This document shows, piece by piece, positions 17,879 through 25,499 of a DNA stretch of 64,000 bases (its first letter is position 1; every line of letters begins with the position of its first letter). Origin of the DNA: Massilia sp. CF038 (GTDB lineage Bacteria > Pseudomonadota > Gammaproteobacteria > Burkholderiales > Burkholderiaceae_D); contig NZ_FQWU01000001.1 in the NCBI RefSeq assembly GCF_900129765.1, positions 1,116,001 through 1,180,000 of the forward strand, written 5' to 3'. The position numbers were made by a program, and so were the translations under genes. The notes below the pieces were generated by a model. The model had not been told where the DNA came from. It made no database searches and saw only the letters and a list, made by a program, of their open reading frames with translations.

Positions 17879-18430
17879 ATGGCCACGAGAAAGATCGCTG
17901 TCATCATCGGCAGTCTGCGCAAGGAATCGTTCAATCGCCGGGTTGCCAAGACCTTGATGCTGCTGGCGCCCACCCAGCTCGACATGGAAATCATCGAGAT
18001 CGGCCAGCTGGCGATGTACAACCAGGACGATGATGATTCGCCGCCTCCCACCTACACCGAGTTCCGCGAGCGCATCCGCGCCGTCGACGGGGTGCTGTTC
18101 TGCACGCCCGAATACAACCGCTCCGTGCCGGCCGTGCTGAAAAACGCCATCGACGTCGGCTCGCGCCCCTACGGCGCCAGCGCCTGGAACGGCAAGCCGT
18201 GCGCGGTCATCAGCGCCTCGCCTGGCGCCTCGGGCGCGTTTGGCGCCAACCATCATTTGCGCCAGTCGCTGGTGTTTCTCAACATGCCCGCGATGCCGCA
18301 GCCGGAAGCCTACATCAGCAATATCGGCAAGCTGTACAGCGGCGATGATCTGACTGAGGACAGCACCAAGCAATTCTTGCAGAACTTTATCGATTCGTTC
18401 GCCACCTGGGTCGAGCGGCACGCCGACTGA
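17879..18430 (+). CDS. NADPH-dependent FMN reductase (ChrR/YieF-like)
   Basis: This 183-residue flavodoxin-like reductase has the FMN phosphate loop GSLRKESFNRRVAKTL near the N-terminus. The signature CTPEYNRSVPAVLKNAIDVGSRP at about 76-100 matches the quinone/chromate reductase group ChrR. Such enzymes transfer two electrons from NAD(P)H to quinones and related acceptors. The start follows GAAAGGAATGCT. Its stop shares bases with the next start (TGATGA). The gap from the upstream oxidoreductase (about 100 bases) could hold a separate promoter. Confidence 0.88.
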   Translation: MATRKIAVIIGSLRKESFNRRVAKTLMLLAPTQLDMEIIEIGQLAMYNQDDDDSPPPTYTEFRERIRAVDGVLFCTPEYNRSVPAVLKNAIDVGSRPYGASAWNGKPCAVISASPGASGAFGANHHLRQSLVFLNMPAMPQPEAYISNIGKLYSGDDLTEDSTKQFLQNFIDSFATWVERHAD

Positions 18431-18837
18431 TGATCCGGATCCAGCACATCGACCACGTGGTGCTGCGCGTGGTCAATCTGAAGGCGATGCTGGCCTTCTA
18501 CTGCGACGTGCTTGGCTGCACTGTGGAACGACGCCAGGACGAGATCGGCCTGGTGCAGCTGCGTGCTGGCACCTGCCTGCTTGACCTGGTGCCTGTCGAC
18601 GGCAAGCTGGGGCGGGCAGGCGGCGCCGCGCCTGGCAGCGAGGGCCGCAATATGGACCATCTGTGTTTCCGCGTCGATCCTTACGATGAGGCCGCAATCC
18701 GCGCGCAACTGCTTGCCGCCGGCATCAATGCCGGTCCCGAAGCGTCGCGCTATGGCGCCGAAGGGGAAGGTCCATCCATCTATCTGAACGATCCCGAAGG
18801 CAATACCATTGAGTTGAAAGGCCCGCCGGCGCCTTAA
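18430..18837 (+). CDS. VOC family (glyoxalase-like) protein
   Basis: This 135-residue single-module vicinal-oxygen-chelate protein shows HIDHVVLRVVNLKAMLAFYCDVLG at the N-terminus, MDHLCFRVDPYD in the middle and DPEGNTIELKG at the end. These give the usual His/His/Glu metal ligands. Homologues include glyoxalases and dioxygenases, so the substrate is open. It is translationally coupled to the FMN reductase and ends 12 bases before a convergent transposase-like gene. Confidence 0.88.
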   Translation: MIRIQHIDHVVLRVVNLKAMLAFYCDVLGCTVERRQDEIGLVQLRAGTCLLDLVPVDGKLGRAGGAAPGSEGRNMDHLCFRVDPYDEAAIRAQLLAAGINAGPEASRYGAEGEGPSIYLNDPEGNTIELKGPPAP

Positions 18838-18849
18838 GCGGGAACTTTT

Positions 18850-19635
18850 TCAGGCCCCCATTGCTGCTTGCGGCTGCTCACGAATGCGCTGTGGCTGCCG
18901 CGGCGCAGCATGCCGCGGGACAAGACACGCATCCTTTTCGATCCAGTAATTGAATTGACCAAAACTTGGCGTGGCGGCGGTGTCCCCGGTGCTGAAAAAA
19001 TCTTCGATCATTTGCCGATAGGCACCACGCCTTGAAAACGCCCGGTGGGTGGCGGCGTAACGCGCCACTGCATCACGGAAGGTTTCGCGTACATCGTTAC
19101 TGGCATTCATGCCCGGATGACCTTCCCCTTTGCGCGGGCGCCCCCGTTTGACATCGGGCCGCGAGCTGCGCGTCTTGCCGCGTCCACCCGAGTTTTTGTA
19201 GTCTGGCAGCAAGGCGTTGGCGTTCTGGCCGCGCTCCCAATAACGCCGCAAGTAGCGATAAACCGATGGGTAAGATATGCCGTGCAATTCCGCGTGGCGC
19301 AGCACCATGCCGCCGCGCGCGCTGGGCTGGTAGATGGCCGGCTCCTGCGTTACCAGGGTGCTGACCACGTCCCAGGCGCGTGCTTGCAGTTGCAAATGGC
19401 TGACTGGCAGATCGTCGGGACGGGCCTGGACCAGGTAGGGATCGACCAGCAACAGTTGTGCGCGGCCACTGTTGACATCCTCGACCAGCGAGCCCAGCGT
19501 GGCAATTTGCGGGTGCGCGCTTTTGGCATGCAATTCGAAGGTATAAGCGATCTTGTGCGCGGCGTCGATCCACAGGATGCGGACGGTCCGCTCACGCGGG
19601 AAAGTGTAGTGCAGCAAGTCATTTCGTAGCAGCAT
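18850..19635 (-). pseudogene. TnsB/Mu-type transposase N-terminal fragment lacking the DDE domain
   Basis: This 261-residue frame matches the DNA-binding half of Tn7-like TnsB proteins. Visible parts are the start MLLRNDLLHYTF, the helix-turn-helix YPSVYRYLRRYWERGQNANALLPDYKNSGG, the basic linker KRGRPRKG, and the last helical module RGAYRQMIEDFF ending in FNYWIEKD. The protein stops about 24 residues later, just where the DDE integrase core should begin, so it cannot be catalytic. An AGAAGGA site precedes the ATG. No tnsA, tnsC or catalytic remnant is seen nearby. It may be a decayed remnant or a retained DNA-binding protein. Confidence 0.7.
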
Positions 19636-19955
19636 GGGTGCATCCTTCTCGCAATGGGTAGGCAATCCATTGCAATATCCGCGCCAGCAAAAATCCGCAG
19701 AAATCCCCCTTTTCACGCTTGCTTTTGGTGCGACGCAACAGTATCTGCACTAGATCGAACAGATGCTGTTGACGACATGAACACGTTTGAGCCAGATCAA
19801 ACGTGGAGAGACTCACTCACCTAGCCTTGTAACTTGTGCTGGAGACGTCCTGTCGGGTTCGCCCGGGAACGTCGACAGGGCAGTGTTCCTATGCACTCGC
19901 AGCGGTTGCACCAATTCCGCATCCATTCAATAGCTCATTTAATCGAGGTAAATAC
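19636..19955. promoter_or_regulatory. phasin control region with FNR-like palindrome
   Basis: These 320 bases between the divergent transposase fragment and the phasin start hold no convincing gene. The notable structure is a 24-base inverted repeat at 19782-19805, with arms CACGTTTGA and TCAAACGTG. Its core TTGAGCCAGATCAA (19787-19800) differs from the FNR/ANR consensus TTGAT-N4-ATCAA at one position. A ribosome binding site GAGGTA lies directly before 19956. The region around 19860 is GC-rich without a clear hairpin and T-run. Confidence 0.55.
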
Positions 19956-20639
19956 ATGTATCCATATTCCCAAGCCGTTACTCCTGCTGTGCGCACGCAT
20001 CTGGACGCACAAATGGCGTTCTTCAACGACATGTCCAAATCGGTGTTCCGTTCATTCCAGCAGCTGTGCGACCTGAACATTCAACTGACCCAGACCATGC
20101 TGGAAGAAACCGCCATCACGGGTCAAAGCCTCATTACGGCAGACCGTCAGACCGACGTCATCAGCGCCACGGCAGCACGCGCTCAGCCCGCCACTGAAAA
20201 ACTGCGCGCCTACCAGCAGCACATCTCGCGCGTGGCCGCTGACGCCCAGGTCGATCTGGCCCGCGTGACCGAGCAGCACGTGCAGGAAACCAGCCGTACC
20301 GCGCGCCAGCTGGCCGACGAAGTAGCCCGCGTCGCATCGGAAGAAACCGAACGCAGCATGCGTAACCAGCAGGAAACCATGCGCAAGTTCACCGATCCGT
20401 TCATGCAGGATGGTGCCCGCCGCAGCAACGGTGCCGAGTCGCGCGGTGGCGCCAGCATGCAAAGTGGCCAGTCGGGCAGCGCCCAGGGCGGCAGTGCCGG
20501 CTCCAGCCAGAGTGACAGCATCTCGGGCTCGCAGTCGGGTTCACAAGGTGGTTTGTCGGCAGCCGGTTCCAGCGGTTCAACTGCCGGCACCACGGGCAGC
20601 AAGTCGGGTGCCGGTGGCAGCGTTGGCAAAGGCGCCTAA
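19956..20639 (+). CDS. phasin family protein
   Basis: Phasins coat polyhydroxyalkanoate granules. The 227-residue protein has a phasin domain over residues 1-155 (YSQAVTPAVRTHLDAQMAFFNDMSKSVFRSFQQLCDLNIQL), rich in amphipathic helix and heptad patterns. A Gly/Ser/Gln-rich, low-complexity tail of about 70 residues follows (SGSQSGSQGG-like). I chose the ATG at 19956 because GAGGTAAATAC precedes it and the protein then begins like other phasins. The frame is open for 40 more codons upstream. Possible oxygen-responsive control comes from the palindrome described upstream. Confidence 0.88.
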   Translation: MYPYSQAVTPAVRTHLDAQMAFFNDMSKSVFRSFQQLCDLNIQLTQTMLEETAITGQSLITADRQTDVISATAARAQPATEKLRAYQQHISRVAADAQVDLARVTEQHVQETSRTARQLADEVARVASEETERSMRNQQETMRKFTDPFMQDGARRSNGAESRGGASMQSGQSGSAQGGSAGSSQSDSISGSQSGSQGGLSAAGSSGSTAGTTGSKSGAGGSVGKGA

Positions 20640-20663
20640 GGGCAACTGAAGTGTCTTGATCCG

Positions 20664-20691
20664 GCCGGGCCGCGCATGTGGCCCGGCTTTT
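20664..20691. terminator. rho-independent terminator after the phasin gene
   Basis: A perfect 8-base-pair stem, GCCGGGCC (20664-20671) and GGCCCGGC (20680-20687), closes an eight-base loop and is followed by TTTT. It lies between the phasin stop and the convergent acyltransferase stop. It should end phasin transcripts and may slow transcripts from the other side. Confidence 0.85.
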
Positions 20692-20700
20692 AGCAGCCCG

Positions 20701-21912
20701 TCAGCAACTTGCTGTGGCGGGCTGTTTGCTTTCCAAGCCGTCCTTCTGGGGACTTGGGCGGCGCCATGCCAGACCGAACAGGGGCCGCAGGACGGCGATT
20801 CGGCGAATGATCTCAAAGCTGCCAAAGCTGATGCACAAGGTCAGCACGATCAGAATCAGCCCTTCCGTGCCCGCGGCGATCTTGGCTGGTTTGATCAGGT
20901 GCGCCATCGAGACAATCAGGGTTTGATGCAAAATGTAGACAGGGAAGACCGCTTCCGTCAGGTAGGCGCGGCTTGCGCTGTCCCGGTTCAGGTGGCGCTT
21001 GGCAAAGCCACATACCGCGACAATGGCGCTCCATGCGCACAGCATGTACACCACGCGCATCAGCATGCGCCACTCTTCCAGCGCCGGGCGCAACGCCTCG
21101 GTGTCGAACAGCGAGTAGTAAATAATCAGCGCGCCCCATGACGACACCGCCAGGCCCAATGCGTGCCAGCGTGCCCCTTCCATCTGCTGCCACACGCCCT
21201 GACTGCGTGCAAACATCGCCCCCAGCACAAACGCGCACAAGGAGTTGGCGTGGTTGTACCAATCCCAGGTCAGGTTGTGCGTGATGGGAAACTGCGACGA
21301 CAGCGCGATACGTAAGGCGCCCAGTACCAGTGCTGGCAGCACGATCAGTTTCCAGCCGGTCAGCGCGCCGCAGACACGGGCGGCAACTCGATCGAACCGT
21401 GTCCCGGCCAGCACAACGATTGCGCCCAGCAGCAGCGTGTACACCCACAGGTAGGCCACAAACCACAGGTGGTTCCAGGTGGGCAGGGTCAGGCATTCCT
21501 GCTCCTTGCAAAAGCCGTGGAAGGCGGACAGGTACAGGCGCATGAAGTCAGCATAACTGCCCTGGTAAGCGAATTTCTCGATCACTTCGAAATAGGGCTG
21601 GGGCGGGACAATCACCAGCATGCCGAAGATAAGTGGTACCAGCAGGCGCACACTGCGCTGACGGACGAAGCGGCCAGCGCCGATTTTGCTCAGCATGAAG
21701 CTGGACGCGACGCCCGAAATCAGGAACAGTAGGCTCAGACGCCATGGCGACGACAAGAGCATGAACGGTTCGATGGCATCGCTGGCGAAGGGGCTTTTTA
21801 CGTGCCAGCCCCAGGTCACGTAGTACATGCCCACGTGGTAGACGATCAGCAGCATGAACGCAATGATGCGGACCCAGTCGAGGAAGAAAAGTCTTGTTTG
21901 TGGCGTTTGCAT
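20701..21912 (-). CDS. acyltransferase 3 family membrane protein (OpgC/MdoC-like)
   Basis: This 403-residue protein has about ten membrane segments. The N-terminal FFLDWVRIIAFMLLIVYHVGMYY has the Arg and His of the acyltransferase-3 active region, and RLSLLFLISGVASSFML follows. The family transfers acyl or succinyl groups to periplasmic glycans or other surface carbohydrates, and OpgC modifies osmoregulated glucans. The substrate here is unknown. It lies about 100 bases downstream of a LytTR response regulator on the same strand and may be its target. Confidence 0.85.
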   Translation of the reverse strand: MQTPQTRLFFLDWVRIIAFMLLIVYHVGMYYVTWGWHVKSPFASDAIEPFMLLSSPWRLSLLFLISGVASSFMLSKIGAGRFVRQRSVRLLVPLIFGMLVIVPPQPYFEVIEKFAYQGSYADFMRLYLSAFHGFCKEQECLTLPTWNHLWFVAYLWVYTLLLGAIVVLAGTRFDRVAARVCGALTGWKLIVLPALVLGALRIALSSQFPITHNLTWDWYNHANSLCAFVLGAMFARSQGVWQQMEGARWHALGLAVSSWGALIIYYSLFDTEALRPALEEWRMLMRVVYMLCAWSAIVAVCGFAKRHLNRDSASRAYLTEAVFPVYILHQTLIVSMAHLIKPAKIAAGTEGLILIVLTLCISFGSFEIIRRIAVLRPLFGLAWRRPSPQKDGLESKQPATASC

Positions 21913-22018
21913 GGCATTGGCTCGTTAAGTGGAGAACAAGGCCAGCGTAAAACCTTGCGCCTGCCAGCGCGAGCCAAATGGGGCGAGACGGGCGCGCGCT
22001 GGGGCGAGTTGGACGCGC

Positions 22019-22729
22019 CTACAACTTTTCCAGCACTGCCGCCTTGTATTGCCGGCTGCACGGCACGCGCGCGCCACCGCGCAGCACCAGTTCGCAGTCG
22101 CCCTTGTCCAGCGCGACCACGCTCTCGATCCACGACAGCTGTACCGCGGCGCGCCGGTGGCAGCGGACAAAGCGCGGCCCCAGTTTGTCCACCAGCCCGG
22201 CCAGGGTCTGGCGCATCAGGGGTGCGCCGGCGGCGGTGTGCAGTACCACGTAATTGTCGGCCGTTTCAATCCACTGCACCTCGTCCACGCGCACCACACG
22301 GGTCACGCCGCGCTCCGTCACCAGCAATTGGGCGATCACATGGCCGCTGTCGAAGGACGCGGGTGTCGCCGGCGTCTGCAGGCGCTGGCGCACGCGCACC
22401 AGGGCCCGCTGCAGGCGCTCCCGGTCGTAGGGTTTGAGCAGGTAGTCGATGGCGTTGGCATCGAAAGCGCGGATCGCGTACTGATCGAAGGCGGTGGCAA
22501 ACACGATCAGGGGCGCCGGGGCCGGCAGAGACGCTGCCAGTTCGATCCCGCTCACTTCCGGCATCTGGATGTCGAGGAACACCACGTCTGGTTTGAAGGC
22601 GGCGATCCGTTCCAGCGCTTCCACGCCGTCGCGCGCTTCATCCAGGGCGCTGACGTCCGCTTCCTGCTCCAGTAAGCGGCGCAGTTTGTCGCGCGCAGGG
22701 CGTTCGTCGTCGACGATCAGAATGCGCAT
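22019..22729 (-). CDS. LytTR family response regulator
   Basis: This 236-residue regulator has a receiver domain (DDE at 7-9, phospho-acceptor D53 in VVFLDIQMPEVSG, lysine in LLKPYDRERL). A C-terminal LytTR DNA-binding domain follows (VDEVQWIETADNYVVLHTAAGAPLMRQTLAGL ... FVRCHRRAAVQLSWIESV). It is the AlgR/LytR type that binds DNA through beta strands. The start overlaps the upstream kinase gene by 13 bases with a GAGG site, so the two form one unit. Confidence 0.94.
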   Translation of the reverse strand: MRILIVDDERPARDKLRRLLEQEADVSALDEARDGVEALERIAAFKPDVVFLDIQMPEVSGIELAASLPAPAPLIVFATAFDQYAIRAFDANAIDYLLKPYDRERLQRALVRVRQRLQTPATPASFDSGHVIAQLLVTERGVTRVVRVDEVQWIETADNYVVLHTAAGAPLMRQTLAGLVDKLGPRFVRCHRRAAVQLSWIESVVALDKGDCELVLRGGARVPCSRQYKAAVLEKL

Positions 22730-23814
22730 GGGATCCTCATTGCGGCGCGTACGCCGGCTGGCTCGCGCTGCGACAGCGTGAGTGTCGCGCGCGCGCCGTA
22801 CAGCACTTCCAGCCGTTCGCGCAGGTTGGACAGGCCGATGCCGGGTTTGCCGCTTGGTGCAAAGGTCCCGGTGTCATCGTCCAGCGTCACGCACAGCATG
22901 TCCGCGTCACGCACGATGGTAATCGTGACATGGGTGAGCTGACGGCGCTTTTCCACGGTGTGCTTGAAGACGTTTTCCAGCAGCGGCTGTATGCTCATGA
23001 CGGGCAGCGTGCAGGCCAGGGTGTCGTCGCCGATCTGCCACTCGATCGCGACCCGGTCCGCATAGCGTTCCTGCATCACCCTTGCGTAGCCTTGCGCGAG
23101 GCGCAGCTCGGTCGACAGCGGTGCTTCGTGCAGGTCGCTGACATCGAGTGTGGTGCGCAGAACTTCGGCCAGCTGGATCAGGGTCGCGTCGGCCTTGTCG
23201 ACGTCCGTGTGCATCAGTGACGAAATGGTGTTCAGGGCGTTGAACAGGAAGTGCGGCTGCATTTGCTGGGCCAGGCGCTGAAGCTGGGCCTGGCGCAGCA
23301 GGGCATTGGCGCGTTCGACACGCAGTTTTTCTTCCAGCAGCTGGTGGTAGGACAGAATGCCGAAGCGGATCAGGAAAAACAGGCTGACAAATACGCTCAG
23401 CTTGAGCGACTCGTACAGGAAGGTTTCGCCCCATGCCTCGTGCTGGTAGACTTGCCCCATCAGCGCGTACACCGCATGACGCATGCCGAAGGCAAGGGGG
23501 ACGAAGGCGGTCCAGTACAGCGGCAGCCAGGCGAATTGCAGCGCGAACCAGCGTGCGGGGCGTGGCAGCAGGGCGGCGTCGTGGTGTTCGGTAAAGTGGC
23601 GCTGGATGAGCAGCAGCAGGGTTGCCGCCAGCATGGAGGAGGTTTCCCATAATATCGGCTGCCAGTAGGCGGTGCCGTCGTCACGTGCGTAATCCTGGAC
23701 GGCGACGGCGACCATCATGATCCAGAACAGGAACCAGGCAAGGATGATGGCGGCGCGGGTGCGGTTCTGGGGCATGGGGGTGGCGGGAATGGGGAAGCGC
23801 TGATGATTGCGCAT
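22717..23814 (-). CDS. LytS/YehU-type sensor histidine kinase
   Basis: This 365-residue kinase has four N-terminal membrane segments (about residues 20-150). The His_kinase domain follows, with phospho-acceptor helix LAQQMQPHFLFNALNTISSLMH, then an ATPase domain with LQPLLENVFKHT and GIGLSNLRERL. There is no separate sensor domain, so the membrane region likely senses the signal. The first Met is used here, and a second at residue 14 (MPQNRTRAA) is equally possible since neither has a strong ribosome site. It is paired with the LytTR regulator. Confidence 0.92.
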   Translation of the reverse strand: MRNHQRFPIPATPMPQNRTRAAIILAWFLFWIMMVAVAVQDYARDDGTAYWQPILWETSSMLAATLLLLIQRHFTEHHDAALLPRPARWFALQFAWLPLYWTAFVPLAFGMRHAVYALMGQVYQHEAWGETFLYESLKLSVFVSLFFLIRFGILSYHQLLEEKLRVERANALLRQAQLQRLAQQMQPHFLFNALNTISSLMHTDVDKADATLIQLAEVLRTTLDVSDLHEAPLSTELRLAQGYARVMQERYADRVAIEWQIGDDTLACTLPVMSIQPLLENVFKHTVEKRRQLTHVTITIVRDADMLCVTLDDDTGTFAPSGKPGIGLSNLRERLEVLYGARATLTLSQREPAGVRAAMRIPCAF

Positions 23815-23844
23815 TCTGCAGGGGATGTCAAAGGTCGGTCACCC

Positions 23845-23937
23845 ACCACATCGTCCTCGCGCAGGCGGGGACCCATAGCATGCTGACCGAATCCGGAAAC
23901 GTGGAATGGGTCCCCGCCTTCGCGAGGACGATGTGGG
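23845..23937. repeat. REP-like long inverted repeat, copy 2
   Basis: The layout is the same as the copy at 9481. The left arm contains CACATCGTCCTCGCGCAGGC, the spacer has AGCATGCTGACC and GTGGAATGGG, and the right arm contains TCCCCGCCTTCGCGAGGACG. The spacer is also conserved between the two copies, so the whole unit of about 93 bases is the repeat. It separates the histidine kinase start from the YdeI gene. Confidence 0.85.
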
Positions 23938-23957
23938 GTTTTTTAAATGGAGCGGTA

Positions 23958-24518
23958 ATGGATCCACTGAAATTCGATTCCCAGGCCGCATTCGCACAAT
24001 GGCTGGCGGCCAATCACGACCGCTCCGACGGCGTCTTCCTGCTGCATGCCAAAAAAGGCAAGGGCGAAACCACGGTCAGCTATGACGAGGCGTTGGAAGT
24101 AGCCCTGTGCTTCGGCTGGATCGACGGCATGCGCAAAAGCGCGGGCGAGCAGTTCTTCATGCAGCGCTGGACCCCGCGCCGCGCACGCAGCATCTGGTCC
24201 AAGGTCAACCGTGACAAGGCGCTGCGCTACATCGAAGAAGGCCGCATGCAGCCAAGTGGCCTGGCGGAAGTCGAACGCGCACGCAAGGATGGCCGCTGGG
24301 ACGCCGCCTACGATTCCGTCAGCAAGGCGCAAGTGCCGCCCGATCTGCAAGCCGCCATGGCCGCAGCCCCCGGTGCCGAAGCCTTCTTTGCCACCCTCAG
24401 TTCGCAGAACCGCTACGCAATCCTGTTCCGCATTCAAACGGCCAAAAAGCCTGAAACGCGGGCTCGCCGTATCGCCCAGTTCACCGCCATGCTGGTGCGC
24501 GGCGAAACGATCCACTAA
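23958..24518 (+). CDS. YdeI/OmpD-associated family protein
   Basis: The 186-residue soluble protein carries the YdeI-like pattern: FDSQAAFAQWLAANHDRSDGVFLLHAKKG, SYDEALEVALCFGWIDGMRK and RWTPRRARSIWSKVNRDKA. It ends in a C-terminal module with KPETRARRIAQFTAML. Family members have been linked to bacteriocin or peptide tolerance in a few organisms, but the mechanism is unknown. I chose the ATG at 23958, just after the repeat, with TGGAGCGGTA in front. An in-frame upstream extension would run through the repeat and is unlikely. Confidence 0.85.
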   Translation: MDPLKFDSQAAFAQWLAANHDRSDGVFLLHAKKGKGETTVSYDEALEVALCFGWIDGMRKSAGEQFFMQRWTPRRARSIWSKVNRDKALRYIEEGRMQPSGLAEVERARKDGRWDAAYDSVSKAQVPPDLQAAMAAAPGAEAFFATLSSQNRYAILFRIQTAKKPETRARRIAQFTAMLVRGETIH

Positions 24519-24524
24519 GCTGAA

Positions 24525-25499
24525 TCAATCGTCGTCGTCATCGCCGTTATCGCGGAATTTTTTGGTCCGTGCCACGTCAAGCTTTGCCTTCAGCGCGTTC
24601 ACGTCGCCCATGAATTCGTCGACGCTATGGTCCGGACTGACCCGCACCGATGGCTGCAAAATGACCGACATGTACGGGCTGTCGGCCAACTGGCCGGTGC
24701 GCTGCTCATTGCCCATTAAGGTCAGCCCCGAGGCAAGAATGGCCAGAATCAGGGAGGTGATCGCAAAGCGCCGCGTGTGGTGCGGGCGCACCGTGTTCAG
24801 GTGATGGAACAGGGTGCCGGCCGCGATCAGAATCGCCACGTGCGAACTGTAACGGGTCAGGAATTCAAGCGAGAATGCATAGGCCACCAGGCTCGAAATG
24901 ATCTTGAATGCGGTGACGGCGGTCAGGCCGCAGCCCAGTACAAACAGGTGGCGGCCCAGGCGTACGTGGCGCCCGAACAGACGATTGCCGAAGGCCCAGG
25001 CGCCAGCCCATACCAGCCCGCCGCCCATGCCGTAGGCCAGCGCCTGCAAATAGCGCACCAGCTGGAACGACTGGGTGTCCGACAGCCAGACCGTAAAGAC
25101 GGCAAAAAAGCCGATCATCAACATGCCAACCAGGCCAGGCGCCAGTCCCTCCCAGCCGTGACGGGTGCGGTCCAGCAGTTCCGGCGCCACGGCGTAGTCT
25201 GCCCCGCGCACGCGCAAGGTGGTGTGGCCGATGCGGATCTCGGTATCGCCCGTCATCAGCAGCGTTGGATGACGCCGTCCGCGGTGAATCACACCATTTT
25301 TGGTGCCCAGATCGCGCAGCACCAGCGCACCGTCTTCACGTGCTTCAATCACGGCATGGTTCGGCGCTGCGTAAGCATCGTCGATGATGAAGTCGTTGTC
25401 GTAGCCACGGCCAAGGCGGATCGGCAGCGCGTCGACCTGGTGCCGGTGCAGCACGTCGCCATTCCGGGCCAGCATTTCAATGAAGTAGGGCGCGTTCAT
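24525..25499 (-). CDS. FHA-domain membrane protein
   Basis: The 324-residue protein has an N-terminal forkhead-associated domain (about 1-100): LGRGYDNDF with the key Arg, then APNHAVIEA and LGTKNGV. Five or six membrane segments follow (about 120-275), then a soluble tail ending in five aspartates. FHA domains bind phosphothreonine, but the usual Ser of the SxxH motif is Ala here, so binding may be weak or altered. Its start overlaps the stop of the serine protease gene by four bases, so the pair is co-translated. Confidence 0.85.
   Translation of the reverse strand: MNAPYFIEMLARNGDVLHRHQVDALPIRLGRGYDNDFIIDDAYAAPNHAVIEAREDGALVLRDLGTKNGVIHRGRRHPTLLMTGDTEIRIGHTTLRVRGADYAVAPELLDRTRHGWEGLAPGLVGMLMIGFFAVFTVWLSDTQSFQLVRYLQALAYGMGGGLVWAGAWAFGNRLFGRHVRLGRHLFVLGCGLTAVTAFKIISSLVAYAFSLEFLTRYSSHVAILIAAGTLFHHLNTVRPHHTRRFAITSLILAILASGLTLMGNEQRTGQLADSPYMSVILQPSVRVSPDHSVDEFMGDVNALKAKLDVARTKKFRDNGDDDDD

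Noticed and set aside
20450-20636. Tandem repeat in the phasin tail as a possible mobile or CRISPR-like repeat.
   Set aside because: It is irregular, low-complexity Gly/Ser coding sequence inside one reading frame, without uniform repeats and spacers.
23880-23957. N-terminal extension of the YdeI protein through the REP-like element.
   Set aside because: The extension is encoded by the right arm of the repeat, and a good ribosome site precedes the ATG at 23958.
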